A stretch of DNA of 64,000 nucleotides from assembly GCA_958439195.1 (NCBI GenBank), contig OY288172.1:1-64000 (forward strand), written 5' to 3'. Every line of letters starts with the position of its first letter. Position 1 is the first letter of the stretch. The notes beneath the pieces are model-generated. The model made no database searches. It had not been told where the DNA came from and saw only the letters and a list, made by a program, of their open reading frames with translations. Positions 8,387 through 16,686 of the stretch are shown here, one piece after another. Made by a program: the position numbers and the translations under genes. The stretch is from an uncultured Paracoccaceae bacterium (GTDB lineage Bacteria; Pseudomonadota; Alphaproteobacteria; Rhodobacterales; Rhodobacteraceae).

Positions 8387-9664
8387 ATGGCCGATCTTCT
8401 TCTGGGGCAAGTGCTGTCCTTCACCGCCGATCCCTTTGTCGCAGGCGAATCCGCCGCCCGACACGAAAGCCACGGCGCGGTGCTGGTAGATCAGGGCCGC
8501 ATCCTGGCCACCGGCCCGGCCGATACGCTGCGCGCCGCCCACCCGCAGGCCCGCCTGCATGACTATGGCCGCTGCCTGATCACCGCTGGCTTCATCGACG
8601 CCCATGTCCATTACCCCCAGACCGCCATCATCGCCTCCTGGGGCAAACGGCTGATCGATTGGCTGAACCTCTACACCTTCCCAGAAGAGATGCGCTTTGC
8701 CGATCCCGCCTATGCCGACATGATCGCCAACCGCTACCTCGACCTCGCCACCGCCCACGGCACGACCACCGTCTGCACCTATGCCACCATCCACCCGGCC
8801 TCGGTGGACGCCATCTTCACCGCTGCGCAGACGCGGGGGATGCGCCTTTACACCGGGAAAACCTGCATGGACAGGAACGCCCCCGATGGCCTGCGTGACA
8901 CCGCGCAATCTGCCTATGACGACAGCAAGGCGCTCTTGGAAAAATGGCATGGGGTTGACCGCCTGTCCTATGTCATCACGCCCCGCTTCTCGCCCACCTC
9001 CACCCCCGAACAACTGGCCGCCCTGGGTGCGCTCTGGCGCGAATACCCCAATTGCCTGATGCAGACCCATCTGTCGGAACAGACCGATGAAATCGCCTGG
9101 GTCCGCGACCTCTTCCCCCAGTCGCGTGACTATCTCGACACTTACGAAGCCCAAGGTTTGCTGCGCGAAGGCGCGATCTACGGCCACGCCATCCACCTGA
9201 CAGACCGCGAAAAATCCCGCCTGATCGAGGCCGGGGCCAGCCTCGTCCATTGCCCCACCTCCAACACCTTCATCGGATCGGGCCTCTTCGACATGTCCCT
9301 TGCCCGCCACCTCCGCGTGGGGCTTGCCACCGATACCGGCGGCGGGTCGTCCTTCTCCATGCTGCACACCATGGCCGCCGCCTATGAGGTGGCGCAACTC
9401 CGTGGTCAGGCGCTGCACCCCTCGCAACTGATCTGGCTTGCCACCGTCGGTTCCGCCCGCGCGCTCCGCGCTGATGACCGCATCGGCAACATCGCCCCAG
9501 GGATGGAGGCGGACCTGACCATCCTCGACCTCGCCTCTACCCCCGCCATCGCCCAGGCCGCCGCGCGCGCCGAAACGCTGTGGCAGGCGCTCTTTCCCAC
9601 CATCATGATCGGCGATGACCGCGCCATCCGCACCACCTGGATAGGCGGCAAAACGGCGCGCTGA
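8387..9664 (+). CDS. guaD: guanine deaminase
   Basis: 425-residue amidohydrolase that hydrolyses guanine to xanthine and ammonia in purine salvage or degradation. Metal ligands are seen in DAHVHYPQ (His73, His75), HAIHLTDRE and ATDTGGGSSF, the last being typical of guanine deaminases. The start is chosen at the ATG preceded by the purine-rich caggcaggggt; an upstream ATG at 8351 would add 12 unlikely residues. It stands alone on this strand, with a palindrome and a motif-plus-hairpin element downstream. Confidence 0.93.
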   Translation: MADLLLGQVLSFTADPFVAGESAARHESHGAVLVDQGRILATGPADTLRAAHPQARLHDYGRCLITAGFIDAHVHYPQTAIIASWGKRLIDWLNLYTFPEEMRFADPAYADMIANRYLDLATAHGTTTVCTYATIHPASVDAIFTAAQTRGMRLYTGKTCMDRNAPDGLRDTAQSAYDDSKALLEKWHGVDRLSYVITPRFSPTSTPEQLAALGALWREYPNCLMQTHLSEQTDEIAWVRDLFPQSRDYLDTYEAQGLLREGAIYGHAIHLTDREKSRLIEAGASLVHCPTSNTFIGSGLFDMSLARHLRVGLATDTGGGSSFSMLHTMAAAYEVAQLRGQALHPSQLIWLATVGSARALRADDRIGNIAPGMEADLTILDLASTPAIAQAAARAETLWQALFPTIMIGDDRAIRTTWIGGKTAR

Positions 9665-9688
9665 TCCCGTCGCAGCCTGCAAGCGCCT

Positions 9689-9702
9689 AAATTACGTAAT
9701 TT
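9689..9702. repeat. 14-bp perfect palindrome after guaD
   Basis: AAATTACGTAATTT, 25 bp after the guaD stop, followed by ttacgta. It is AT-rich in a GC-rich context. It has no T-tract and is too short for a convincing terminator; it could be a protein site. Confidence 0.5.
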
Positions 9703-9793
9703 ACGTATTTTCGCGCAGCGCCTAACCCGACCGAATGAAAGACCCCGGCAAACGATAGGATACCAATTATTAAGGTTATCGCCGCCGTCCCCA

Positions 9794-9814
9794 TTCATCT
9801 TGGCAAAAATACCC
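9794..9814 (+). repeat. dispersed TTCATCTTGG motif, copy 2
   Basis: Plus-strand copy ttcatcttggcaaaaatacc, followed by a 7-bp hairpin (9827-9843) and a G5C/GC5 hairpin with a TTCTT tail (9846-9867). It sits between convergent guaD and the FocA-type gene. Confidence 0.85.
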
Positions 9815-9826
9815 TCAGGGGGTGAA

Positions 9827-9867
9827 TTGGCGCACAGCGCCAAGAGGGGGCGGAACGCCCCCTTCTT
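9827..9867. terminator. double hairpin between guaD and the FocA-type gene
   Basis: First stem TTGGCGC/GCGCCAA with loop ACA (9827-9843), then GGGGGC/GCCCCC with loop ggaac (9846-9862) and TTCTT. On the other strand it is directly behind the FocA-type stop, so it may end transcription from both sides. Confidence 0.65.
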
Positions 9868-10647
9868 CTACCGTCCCGCCATCGCCGGAAAGGCAAACCG
9901 ATAGGCCAACGCCACGCCCCCCGCGCCGCCGATCACATTGCCAAGGCTCACCCAGATCAGGTTGCCCACCGCCCCCGCCAGCCCCACCTCACCCCCGGCC
10001 CACCAGCCCAGCGGCAGCAGGAACATATTGGCCACCGAATGTTCCAACCCCAACGCCACAAAGGCCGTCACCGGCCACAACACCGCCAATACCCGGTCCG
10101 TCACAGACCGCGCCGCAAAACTCAACCAGACCGCCAGACAGACCAGCGCATTGCACAGCGCGCCCCGCAGCACCGCCTCCCACGGCCCCAGCCCCGCCTT
10201 GCCCTCTGCCGCCCGCACCGCCACCGCCCCCATCGGCCCGTCCAGCAACCCGCTCATCCCAAAGGCCAGCGCCAACCCCGCCGCGCCAATCAGGTTGCCC
10301 CCCCAGACAATCGCCCAGTTCCGCAGCAAAGCCCCCGTTGTGATCCGCCGATCCACCGCCGCCATCACCATCAGCGCATTGCCGGTGAACAACTCCGCCC
10401 CGCCCACCACCACAAGGATCAGCCCCAGCGCAAAGACCGCCCCGCCCAGCACCCGCGCCGGACCAAAGCCAGGGTCCACCCCCGCCATCGCCATGCACCA
10501 CGCCGCCGCACCAAACCCGATGAACGCCCCCGCCAGCACCGCCAGAACCAGCGTCCGCCCGGCAGGCAGCGCGGCCTTGGCCACCCCGGCCGTCTCGATC
10601 AGCGCGGCAATCTCTGCGGGTCTATAGGCATCGGTCGGACCCTGCAT
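9868..10647 (-). CDS. formate/nitrite transporter (FocA/NirC) family channel
   Basis: 259-residue membrane protein with about six transmembrane segments; pentameric channels of this family carry formate, nitrite or hydrosulfide across the inner membrane. Family hallmarks include GGAELFTGN (omega-loop region), WAIVWGGNLIGA, LCNALVCLAVWLS and FVALGLEHSVANMF. ATG at 10647 is preferred over the GTG one codon upstream because of AGGGGG at the right distance. Neighbours on the same strand are rraB-like and 8-oxoguanine deaminase genes. The substrate cannot be told from the sequence. Confidence 0.9.
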   Translation of the reverse strand: MQGPTDAYRPAEIAALIETAGVAKAALPAGRTLVLAVLAGAFIGFGAAAWCMAMAGVDPGFGPARVLGGAVFALGLILVVVGGAELFTGNALMVMAAVDRRITTGALLRNWAIVWGGNLIGAAGLALAFGMSGLLDGPMGAVAVRAAEGKAGLGPWEAVLRGALCNALVCLAVWLSFAARSVTDRVLAVLWPVTAFVALGLEHSVANMFLLPLGWWAGGEVGLAGAVGNLIWVSLGNVIGGAGGVALAYRFAFPAMAGR

Positions 10648-10692
10648 CACATCCCCCTATCCGTTGCATAAACAGGGCAATCACAGCGCGCC

Positions 10693-10744
10693 GCGTGCAT
10701 ACGCCCTGCTGCACCACTCTCTGCACCACGATCTGCACACAGGC
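10693..10744. repeat. CTGCAC-rich element, degenerate copy
   Basis: Begins cgtgcatacg and contains three CTGCAC words. Resembles the better copies at 32104-32160 and 51801-51860, but only the start and the CTGCAC spacing are kept. Confidence 0.5.
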
Positions 10745-10753
10745 AGGCGCGGC

Positions 10754-11065
10754 CTAATCCGCCAATTCCCACCCATCGGGATAGAAATCATGCGCCAGCG
10801 CAATTTCCGTGGCCACCCGCTCCTTGTCCCAGATCGCCTCAGGCGTCACCGGGATCGGGCCGAAACTGGCGATGACCGTTTCATTGTCCCCCACCCGCCG
10901 CGGCTTGAACCCCCGCGCCTTCAGCGCCTTCTCAAAGGCGTTCCAGTTGGCGTCGGTTTCCTCGACAAAGAACATGAAATCGATCACCGATTCCTTCGGC
11001 AAATTCTTCACCCCCTTAAAGGTGGCAAAGGTATCGCGTCGCTGGGCCTCGAAATTATGTGACAT
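10754..11065 (-). CDS. RraB-family ribonuclease E inhibitor-like protein
   Basis: 103-residue soluble acidic protein with the RraB (regulator of ribonuclease activity B) fold: an N-terminal charged segment, FMFFVEETDANWNAFEKALKARGF, and a C-terminal IALAHDFYPDGWE. In E. coli RraB binds RNase E and alters its mRNA targets; whether this shorter version does so is inference. It starts 12 bp after the 8-oxoguanine deaminase stop, implying co-transcription. Confidence 0.8.
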   Translation of the reverse strand: MSHNFEAQRRDTFATFKGVKNLPKESVIDFMFFVEETDANWNAFEKALKARGFKPRRVGDNETVIASFGPIPVTPEAIWDKERVATEIALAHDFYPDGWELAD

Positions 11066-11077
11066 ATCCGCCCCCTA

Positions 11078-12418
11078 TCACCCCATCAACCGCGCCGCCA
11101 GACGGTTCTGCCGTTCTACCACGCGGGCCAGATCAATCGTCACCATCTGGCCGTCCCGAACCACCTGTTTTCCTTCGACAAACAGATCCCGCACCCGCGT
11201 CGGCCCACAGAGCAGCAGCGCCGCCACCGGGTCCCATGCCCCCGCGCTCTCCACTCCCGTCATGTCCCAAATCGCCACATCCGCCCGCTTTCCCACCTCC
11301 AGCGACCCGCAATCCGACCGCCCCAAAACCCGCGCGCCCCCCAGCGTGGCAATCTCCAGCGCCTCACGCACCCCCATCGCATCCGCCCCCCGCGCCACGC
11401 GCTGCAACAGCATCGCTATCCGCGCCTCGCCCACCAGATTGCCCGCATCATTGCTGGCCGATCCATCCACGCCAAGCCCCACCTTCACGCCCCGATCCCG
11501 CATCGCCCGCACCGGCGCGATACCCGACCCAAGGCGACAATTCGAACATGGGCAATGCGCCACACCGGTCCCTGACCGGGCAAAAAGATCAATTTCCGAA
11601 CCATCCAGCTTCACGCAATGCGCGTGCCACACATCATTGCCGGTCCAACCCAGATCTTCCGCATACTGCCCCGGACGACACCCGAACTGCGCCAGAGAAT
11701 AGGCGATATCCTCGTCATTTTCGGCCAGGTGGGTGTGCAACATCACCCCCTTGTCCCGCGCCAGCAGCGCCGCCTCGCGCATCAGGTCACGGCTGACCGA
11801 GAACGGCGAACAGGGCGCCAGCCCCACCCGCACCATCGCCCCCTCGGCCGGGTCATGGAACGCATCCACCACACGGATGCAATCCTCCAGGATCGCCGCC
11901 TCCCGCTCCACCAGACTGTCGGGCGGCAACCCCCCGGCGCTTTCGCCAATGCTCATCGCCCCGCGTGTGGGGTGAAACCGCAGCCCCACCTCCCCTGCCG
12001 CCGCAATCGTATCGTCCAACCGCGCCCCGCCCGGAAACAGATAGAGATGATCCGACGTCAGCGAACAGCCCGACAGCGCCAGTTCCGCCAGCCCCACTTG
12101 CGCGCTGACGAACATCTCCTCCGGCCCGAACCGCGCCCAGATCGGATACAGCGTCTTCAACCACCCAAACAGCAGCGCATCCTGCCCCCCAGGCACCGCC
12201 CGCGTCAGCGTCTGGTACAGGTGGTGATGCGTGTTCACCAATCCCGGCGTCACCACGCATCCCGCCGCCTCGACCACTGCGCCCGAAGTTGCCAACCCCT
12301 GCCCCACGGCGGCAATCACACCGCCCCGGATCAGCACGTCACCCCCGGCAATCTCGCGCCGCGCATCATCCATGGTGACAACCGCCGCTGCCCCCCGGAT
12401 CAAAACCTCATTCTGCAT
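11078..12418 (-). CDS. 8-oxoguanine deaminase (ATZ/TRZ amidohydrolase family)
   Basis: 446-residue metal-dependent hydrolase. Ligand motifs: PGLVNTHHHLYQT, HTHLAEND, HAHCVKLD and VGLGVDGSASNDAGNL. The segments FGWLKTLYPIWARF and the cysteine pair in HCPCSNCRLGSG are features I associate with 8-oxoguanine deaminases, which remove the oxidised base to uric acid. The start at 12418 (MQNEVLIRG) is chosen because the region upstream codes implausible sequence. It is the first gene of a minus-strand run with the RraB-like and FocA-type genes. Other s-triazine or adenosine deaminases are the alternatives. Confidence 0.85.
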   Translation of the reverse strand: MQNEVLIRGAAAVVTMDDARREIAGGDVLIRGGVIAAVGQGLATSGAVVEAAGCVVTPGLVNTHHHLYQTLTRAVPGGQDALLFGWLKTLYPIWARFGPEEMFVSAQVGLAELALSGCSLTSDHLYLFPGGARLDDTIAAAGEVGLRFHPTRGAMSIGESAGGLPPDSLVEREAAILEDCIRVVDAFHDPAEGAMVRVGLAPCSPFSVSRDLMREAALLARDKGVMLHTHLAENDEDIAYSLAQFGCRPGQYAEDLGWTGNDVWHAHCVKLDGSEIDLFARSGTGVAHCPCSNCRLGSGIAPVRAMRDRGVKVGLGVDGSASNDAGNLVGEARIAMLLQRVARGADAMGVREALEIATLGGARVLGRSDCGSLEVGKRADVAIWDMTGVESAGAWDPVAALLLCGPTRVRDLFVEGKQVVRDGQMVTIDLARVVERQNRLAARLMG

Positions 12419-12573
12419 GGAATTGCTCCCCTCTCGCCCACCCTCTTGGTGGCTTGGCCCTTCGGTGGATCGGGAACGCCCGGCGACAGAAGGGGGAAGG
12501 ACTCGGCCAGAGCGTGCGCAGCCTAGCCGCAACCCTAACGCAGGCCAAGCCCCACAAATCCTGCCCCTGCCGG

Positions 12574-12595
12574 CTTCATCTTGGCAAAAATACCC
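12574..12595 (+). repeat. dispersed TTCATCTTGG motif, copy 3
   Basis: Plus-strand copy cttcatcttggcaaaaatac, 156 bp upstream of the 8-oxoguanine deaminase start, with a GC hairpin 46 bp further on at 12642-12667. Confidence 0.85.
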
Positions 12596-12641
12596 AAATC
12601 CGCCATCAAACACCCCTCCCCCGGTCGCCTGAAGGCGCCCT

Positions 12642-12667
12642 CCCCTCCCCCGCCTGCGGGGGAGGGG
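12642..12667. terminator. GC-rich hairpin after the HisN-type gene
   Basis: Perfect 10-bp stem CCCCTCCCCC/GGGGGAGGGG with loop gcctgc, just past the stop of the minus-strand phosphatase gene. No clear T-tract on the minus strand. Confidence 0.5.
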
Positions 12668-12693
12668 TCGGGGGTGGGGGTGTGCAAAAGCTG

Positions 12694-13494
12694 TCAGCCG
12701 CGCAACAAAGCCAGTGCCGCCGCATGCACCTCGCGGTTTGCGGCGGCCAGCACGCGGCCCCCGTCCAGACAGGGCCGCCCCTCCCAATCCGTCACCACGC
12801 CACCCGCTGCCTCGATCACCGCGATGGGGGCCTGCACGTCATAGGCCTGCAACCCCGCCTCGATCACCAGATCAACCATCCCCGCCGCCACCAGCGCATA
12901 GCCATAGCAATCCGTCCCATAGCGCGTCAGCCGCACCTTGGGCACCACCCGGCGAAAGGCCGCGCCTTCCTCTGCCGTTCCAACCTCGGGAAATGTGGAA
13001 AACATGATCGCCTCAGACAAAGGCCGCGCCCCCCGGCACCGCAACTCTGCCCGCCCCGATGGCCCGTTCACCTCGGCCCGGCCCAGACCGCCCTCAAACC
13101 GCTCACGGATATAGGGCTGGTCGATGATGCCATAGATCGGCCCCACCGCATCGCGCACCGAAATCAGCACACCCCAGGTCGGCGTGCCGGAAAGATAGCC
13201 CCGCGTGCCGTCGATCGGGTCCAGCACCCAGGTCAGCCCGCTTGTCCCAGCCTCGGCGCCAAATTCCTCGCCCAGAATGCCATCCTGCGGGCGGCGGCGC
13301 TTCAGGATCGCGCGCATCCGCTCTTCTGACAGCCGATCCGCCACCGTCACCGGATCGAACCGCTCTGTCTCTTTGGTGTCTGCCATCAGATCGCTGCGCC
13401 GGAAATGCAGCAGCGTCGCCTCGCGCGCCGCATCGGCCAGTTCCGCCGCCGTTGCGATGATCTCTGCCGCCACCTGCGCCGAAACCCGCATCAT
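12694..13494 (-). CDS. hisN: inositol monophosphatase family, probable histidinol-phosphatase HisN
   Basis: 266-residue Mg2+-dependent phosphatase. Metal motifs: GEEFG (about residue 80), WVLDPIDGTRGY (about 96-107) and YDVQAPIAVIEAAGG near the C-terminus. The DPIDGTRGY-LSGTPTWG sequence is typical of HisN-type histidinol-phosphatases rather than SuhB. The ATG at 13494 is favoured over a TTG at 13521 since GGGGGGCGGG precedes it. There are no other his genes nearby, so substrate rests on sequence resemblance alone. Confidence 0.8.
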   Translation of the reverse strand: MMRVSAQVAAEIIATAAELADAAREATLLHFRRSDLMADTKETERFDPVTVADRLSEERMRAILKRRRPQDGILGEEFGAEAGTSGLTWVLDPIDGTRGYLSGTPTWGVLISVRDAVGPIYGIIDQPYIRERFEGGLGRAEVNGPSGRAELRCRGARPLSEAIMFSTFPEVGTAEEGAAFRRVVPKVRLTRYGTDCYGYALVAAGMVDLVIEAGLQAYDVQAPIAVIEAAGGVVTDWEGRPCLDGGRVLAAANREVHAAALALLRG

Positions 13495-13598
13495 CCCGCC
13501 CCCCAAAGCCCTGAAAACCAATGTCCCCCCGCGCTATCCGCACGGGGTGACATGGTCAAGCCAAACGGTGGAGGCGTCCGTCAGCCTGCCGATATCAA

Positions 13599-13961
13599 TC
13601 AGGCCGCGTCGCTCAACACCCGCGCCAGATCGAACAGGCGGCGGCGCTGTGCTTCGGGAATGGCGTAATACGACCGCACCAGTTCCAGGGCCTCTTTGTC
13701 GGCCATGAAATCGCCCTCGGCCGCCTGCGCGCTTTCGCGGCTGTCATCCAGCCCTTCAAAGAAGAAGCCAATCGTCACGCCCAGCGCATCTGCGATGTCC
13801 CAAAGGCGCGATGCCGAAACGCGGTTCATCCCCGTCTCATATTTCTGGATCTGCTGGAATTTGATCCCAACCTTATCCGCCAATTGCTGCTGGGTCATGC
13901 CCACCATCCAGCGCCGATGGCGAATGCGCTTTCCCACATGGGCGTCAACAGGATGCTTCAT
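13599..13961 (-). CDS. XRE-family helix-turn-helix regulator
   Basis: 120 residues with one HTH_3/XRE domain at about residues 10-65 (MTQQQLADKVGIKFQQIQKYETG is the HTH core) and a helical C-terminal tail. Closely resembles the small XRE regulators present in several copies in Rhodobacterales. Start at the second of two adjacent ATGs, six bases after GGAG. The 344-bp AT-rich region upstream probably holds its promoter. Targets unknown. Confidence 0.9.
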   Translation of the reverse strand: MKHPVDAHVGKRIRHRRWMVGMTQQQLADKVGIKFQQIQKYETGMNRVSASRLWDIADALGVTIGFFFEGLDDSRESAQAAEGDFMADKEALELVRSYYAIPEAQRRRLFDLARVLSDAA

Positions 13962-14305
13962 CATATTCTCCGTTCGGACATAGTCCCCACTCAAATATAA
14001 GCAATTTTCGTGCCAAAGTCAGAATCTTTGAAATTATCCACAGAAACCAAAAGAAAGATGCGTAAACCTATCTTTTTGGATACGTTCGATTATACATCTG
14101 GAGAAGAAGGATTGGACCAAAGTCCTGCATTACCCTAGGCGGAACCCGGCGAAACACTTTTCTCTCTATAAGTGTTTTTCATAATGCGATGCATTTTGCA
14201 ATGATTTTGCGCCAATATTTGCATTATGCAAAAATTTGCCGCTGGATACCCCCCCAGCTCCGCGCTAACTGACAAAGGGACACGCAAAGGCAGAAAGGCA
14301 CCCGG
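13962..14305. other. AT-rich divergent intergenic region
   Basis: 344 bp between the divergent XRE regulator and quinone oxidoreductase genes. Clearly more AT-rich than the rest of the window, especially 13990-14100 and 14160-14240. No convincing gene. It contains the palindrome at 14219-14231 and several ATGC/TTTTGC words, and likely holds two promoters. Confidence 0.7.
14219..14231. promoter_or_regulatory. TTGCAT-T-ATGCAA palindrome, candidate operator
   Basis: Perfect 6-bp inverted repeat with a 1-nt centre, 75 bp upstream of the quinone oxidoreductase start. A related half-site pair, GATGCATTTTGCAATG, lies about 30 bp before it. Who binds it is unknown. Confidence 0.45.
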
Positions 14306-15277
14306 ATGCGCGCCTGGCAGATCGACACCCTCGGCAGCCCCGCCAGCCTTCGGCACTTGCCCGATCCCGTCCCGATGCAGGGTCAGGCCCGCATTGCCAT
14401 TCAGGCCTGCGGTCTGAATTTCGCTGACCTGCTGATGGCGGATGGCAAATATCAGGAAAAGCCCACCCTGCCCTTCATCCCTGGCCTTGAACTTGCAGGA
14501 ACCGTCCTGAACCTTGGCCCTGATACCATCGGCCCCGCTCCCGGCACCCGTGTCGCGGTCTATGGCGGCCAGGGTGGTCTTGCGGAACAAGGCTGCTTCG
14601 CGGTCGACAGCCTGCTTCCCCTGCCGCCAGAGATGTCCTTTGCTACGGCGGCAGGGTTTCAGATCGCCTATGGCACCTCGCATCTTGCCCTGTCGCACAA
14701 GGCCCGCCTGCAACCGGGCGAAACGCTGCTTGTCCTTGGTGCGGCGGGCGGCGTGGGCCTGACGGCGGTCGAGGTGGGCAAACGCATGGGCGCCCGCGTT
14801 ATCGCCTGTGCGCGCGGACAGGACAAACTGGCCATTGCCCGTGCCGCTGGCGCCGATGAAACGATCGACAGCGACCACCCCGATCTGAAATCCGCGCTGA
14901 AAGACCTTGGCGGCGTGGATGTGGTCTATGATCCGGTCGGCGGCCCCGCCTTTGATGCCGCCCTGCGCGCCACACGCCCGGATGGCCGTATCCTTACCAT
15001 CGGCTTTGCCTCTGGCACCGTGCCGCAAATCGCTGCCAACCTGCTCTTGGTCAAGAACATCACCGTGATCGGCTTCTGGTGGGGCGGCTATCTCGCCTTT
15101 GCGCCGCAACTGTTGCGCAGCAGCCTTGCCACGTTGATGGATTGGCACGCCAAGGGCGAACTTCACCCCCACATCTCGCACCGCCTGCCGATGGACCGCC
15201 TTGCCGAAGGGCTTGACTTGCTGCGCAGCCGCGTAGCCACCGGCAAGGTGGTGATCGAAATGGATCAGCAACAATAG
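14306..15277 (+). CDS. zinc-less NADPH:quinone oxidoreductase (MDR family)
   Basis: 323-residue medium-chain dehydrogenase/reductase. The GroES-like N-terminal domain lacks the zinc-binding cysteines; the Rossmann fold has VLGAAGGVGLTAVEVGK (about residues 141-157) followed by the NADP-binding ACARGQDK. CGLNFADLLMADGKYQEKP matches the QOR signature. It probably reduces quinones or enones with NADPH. Its stop overlaps that of the convergent LysR gene by 13 bp. Confidence 0.88.
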   Translation: MRAWQIDTLGSPASLRHLPDPVPMQGQARIAIQACGLNFADLLMADGKYQEKPTLPFIPGLELAGTVLNLGPDTIGPAPGTRVAVYGGQGGLAEQGCFAVDSLLPLPPEMSFATAAGFQIAYGTSHLALSHKARLQPGETLLVLGAAGGVGLTAVEVGKRMGARVIACARGQDKLAIARAAGADETIDSDHPDLKSALKDLGGVDVVYDPVGGPAFDAALRATRPDGRILTIGFASGTVPQIAANLLLVKNITVIGFWWGGYLAFAPQLLRSSLATLMDWHAKGELHPHISHRLPMDRLAEGLDLLRSRVATGKVVIEMDQQQ

Positions 15278-16119
15278 GCGTTACGCAACTCCTGATGCAG
15301 CATCGCCGCCGCCTCGCCCTTCAGCGTCGGCGCGGCATAAAGGCAAATCGCCTGCTGCCCCAGATCGGGCAAGGCCCCCTTGGTGTCGATCGCGTATAGC
15401 CCCTGCGGCATCGCATTGGTCAGCCGCGCCGTCACCGCCAGATCGGCGGCCACCGTCGCCTCGATGGCCTGCTCACTCTCACCGTCCACCGCCATTTCCC
15501 ACGGAATGCCCGCCGACGTCAGCGCCGCCACCGCCTTGCGCCGGAAAATGCAGGTATCCTTGAACCCGATCCGCAGGGGCCGCTTCTGCCAGACCTGCCC
15601 CTCCTCTGCCCCGACCCAGACCAAAGGCCGCGTCGCCATCACTTCGGCCCCCGGCCCCGGCACATCCTCGGTCGTCACGATCAGGTCCAGTTCGCCACGC
15701 TGAAACTGCTCTTTCAGCAGTATGGTGAACGATGACACCAGATTGATCTTCATCCGCGGAAACTGCCCCGACAGCCGCTTCAGGATACCGGGGATCGCCG
15801 GATAGACGATGTCATGCGGCACCCCCAACCGGATTTCGCCTTCAAAGGTCGATGATGTCAGCCGCGCCAGCGCCTCGTCGTTCAGGGACAGCATCTTGCG
15901 GGCGAACACCAGCAACTGCTCCCCTTCAGGCGTCAGGGTCAGCTTGCGCGCCGCCCGCGCAAAAAGCCCAAGGTTCAGCGACTCTTCCAGCCGCTTCAAC
16001 TGCATCGACACCGCCGATTGCGTCAGGTTCAGCAACCCCGCCGCCCGCGTCACCCCGCCCGAATCCGCAACCGCCACAAAAGACCGCAACGCCACCAGAT
16101 CCATCGTCCGCGCCATCAT
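15265..16119 (-). CDS. LysR-family transcriptional regulator
   Basis: 284 residues. Winged HTH at about residues 5-65 (DLVALRSFVAVADSGGVTRAA ... SAVSMQLKRLEESLNLGLFAR) and a substrate-binding domain with the two-lobe pattern. ATG at 16119 is preferred over an upstream TTG because of AGGGG placed correctly before it. It is divergent from a DUF1127 gene 107 bp away, an arrangement common in Rhodobacterales, and convergent with the quinone oxidoreductase. Its effector is unknown. Confidence 0.9.
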   Translation of the reverse strand: MMARTMDLVALRSFVAVADSGGVTRAAGLLNLTQSAVSMQLKRLEESLNLGLFARAARKLTLTPEGEQLLVFARKMLSLNDEALARLTSSTFEGEIRLGVPHDIVYPAIPGILKRLSGQFPRMKINLVSSFTILLKEQFQRGELDLIVTTEDVPGPGAEVMATRPLVWVGAEEGQVWQKRPLRIGFKDTCIFRRKAVAALTSAGIPWEMAVDGESEQAIEATVAADLAVTARLTNAMPQGLYAIDTKGALPDLGQQAICLYAAPTLKGEAAAMLHQELRNAYCC

Positions 16120-16226
16120 CACATCCCCTGATGTAAATTCAAACAATCATTCATTTCACAAATGCCACGATTGGCATCATGTTTCAACCATGCTGATACA
16201 AACACCGACAAACATCACCGCGAAAC

Positions 16227-16466
16227 ATGAAAGCCACCGCCATGCCCCGCATCTTCACCCTCCGCTCCGCCATGCTGGCAAGTCGCACGCGACCACATCC
16301 GCGCCTCTGGTCCCGCCTCCTGTCGCTGAACGCCCTGTTTCGGCAACGCCACACCCTTGCACGGCTGGATGATCACATGCTGCGCGATATCGGCCTCACC
16401 CCCGAACAGGCACAGTCCGAAGCAACCCGCCCCTTCTGGGATGTCCCTTCCCATTGGCGCGGATAA
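16227..16466 (+). CDS. DUF1127 small protein
   Basis: 79 residues, strongly basic N-terminal part and the DUF1127 (YjiS-like) C-terminal motif ARLDDHMLRDIGLTPEQAQSEA followed by PFWD. Small arginine-rich DUF1127 proteins bind RNA or affect phosphate and carbon metabolism in related bacteria; the role here is open. A second ATG five codons later is an alternative start. It is divergent from the LysR gene, which may regulate it. Confidence 0.85.
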   Translation: MKATAMPRIFTLRSAMLASRTRPHPRLWSRLLSLNALFRQRHTLARLDDHMLRDIGLTPEQAQSEATRPFWDVPSHWRG

Positions 16467-16686
16467 TCCCGGCCATCATCACGCCCATCCCTGCGCAGAT
16501 ACCGGCGGCACCGGCGGGCCTTTCCCCATCGGAACGGCCCGCACGTCACCCCGAAAAAAGCGACATTCCTCCCACATCGTTTCCCGGTATTACGTCTTGA
16601 AATTCATGGCGTGCGTCCCGATATTCGTTGCATCCGGCCTGTGGGGTGCCAACCCGCAGCCGTTGGCTCAACATCGGAGGCTTCAC

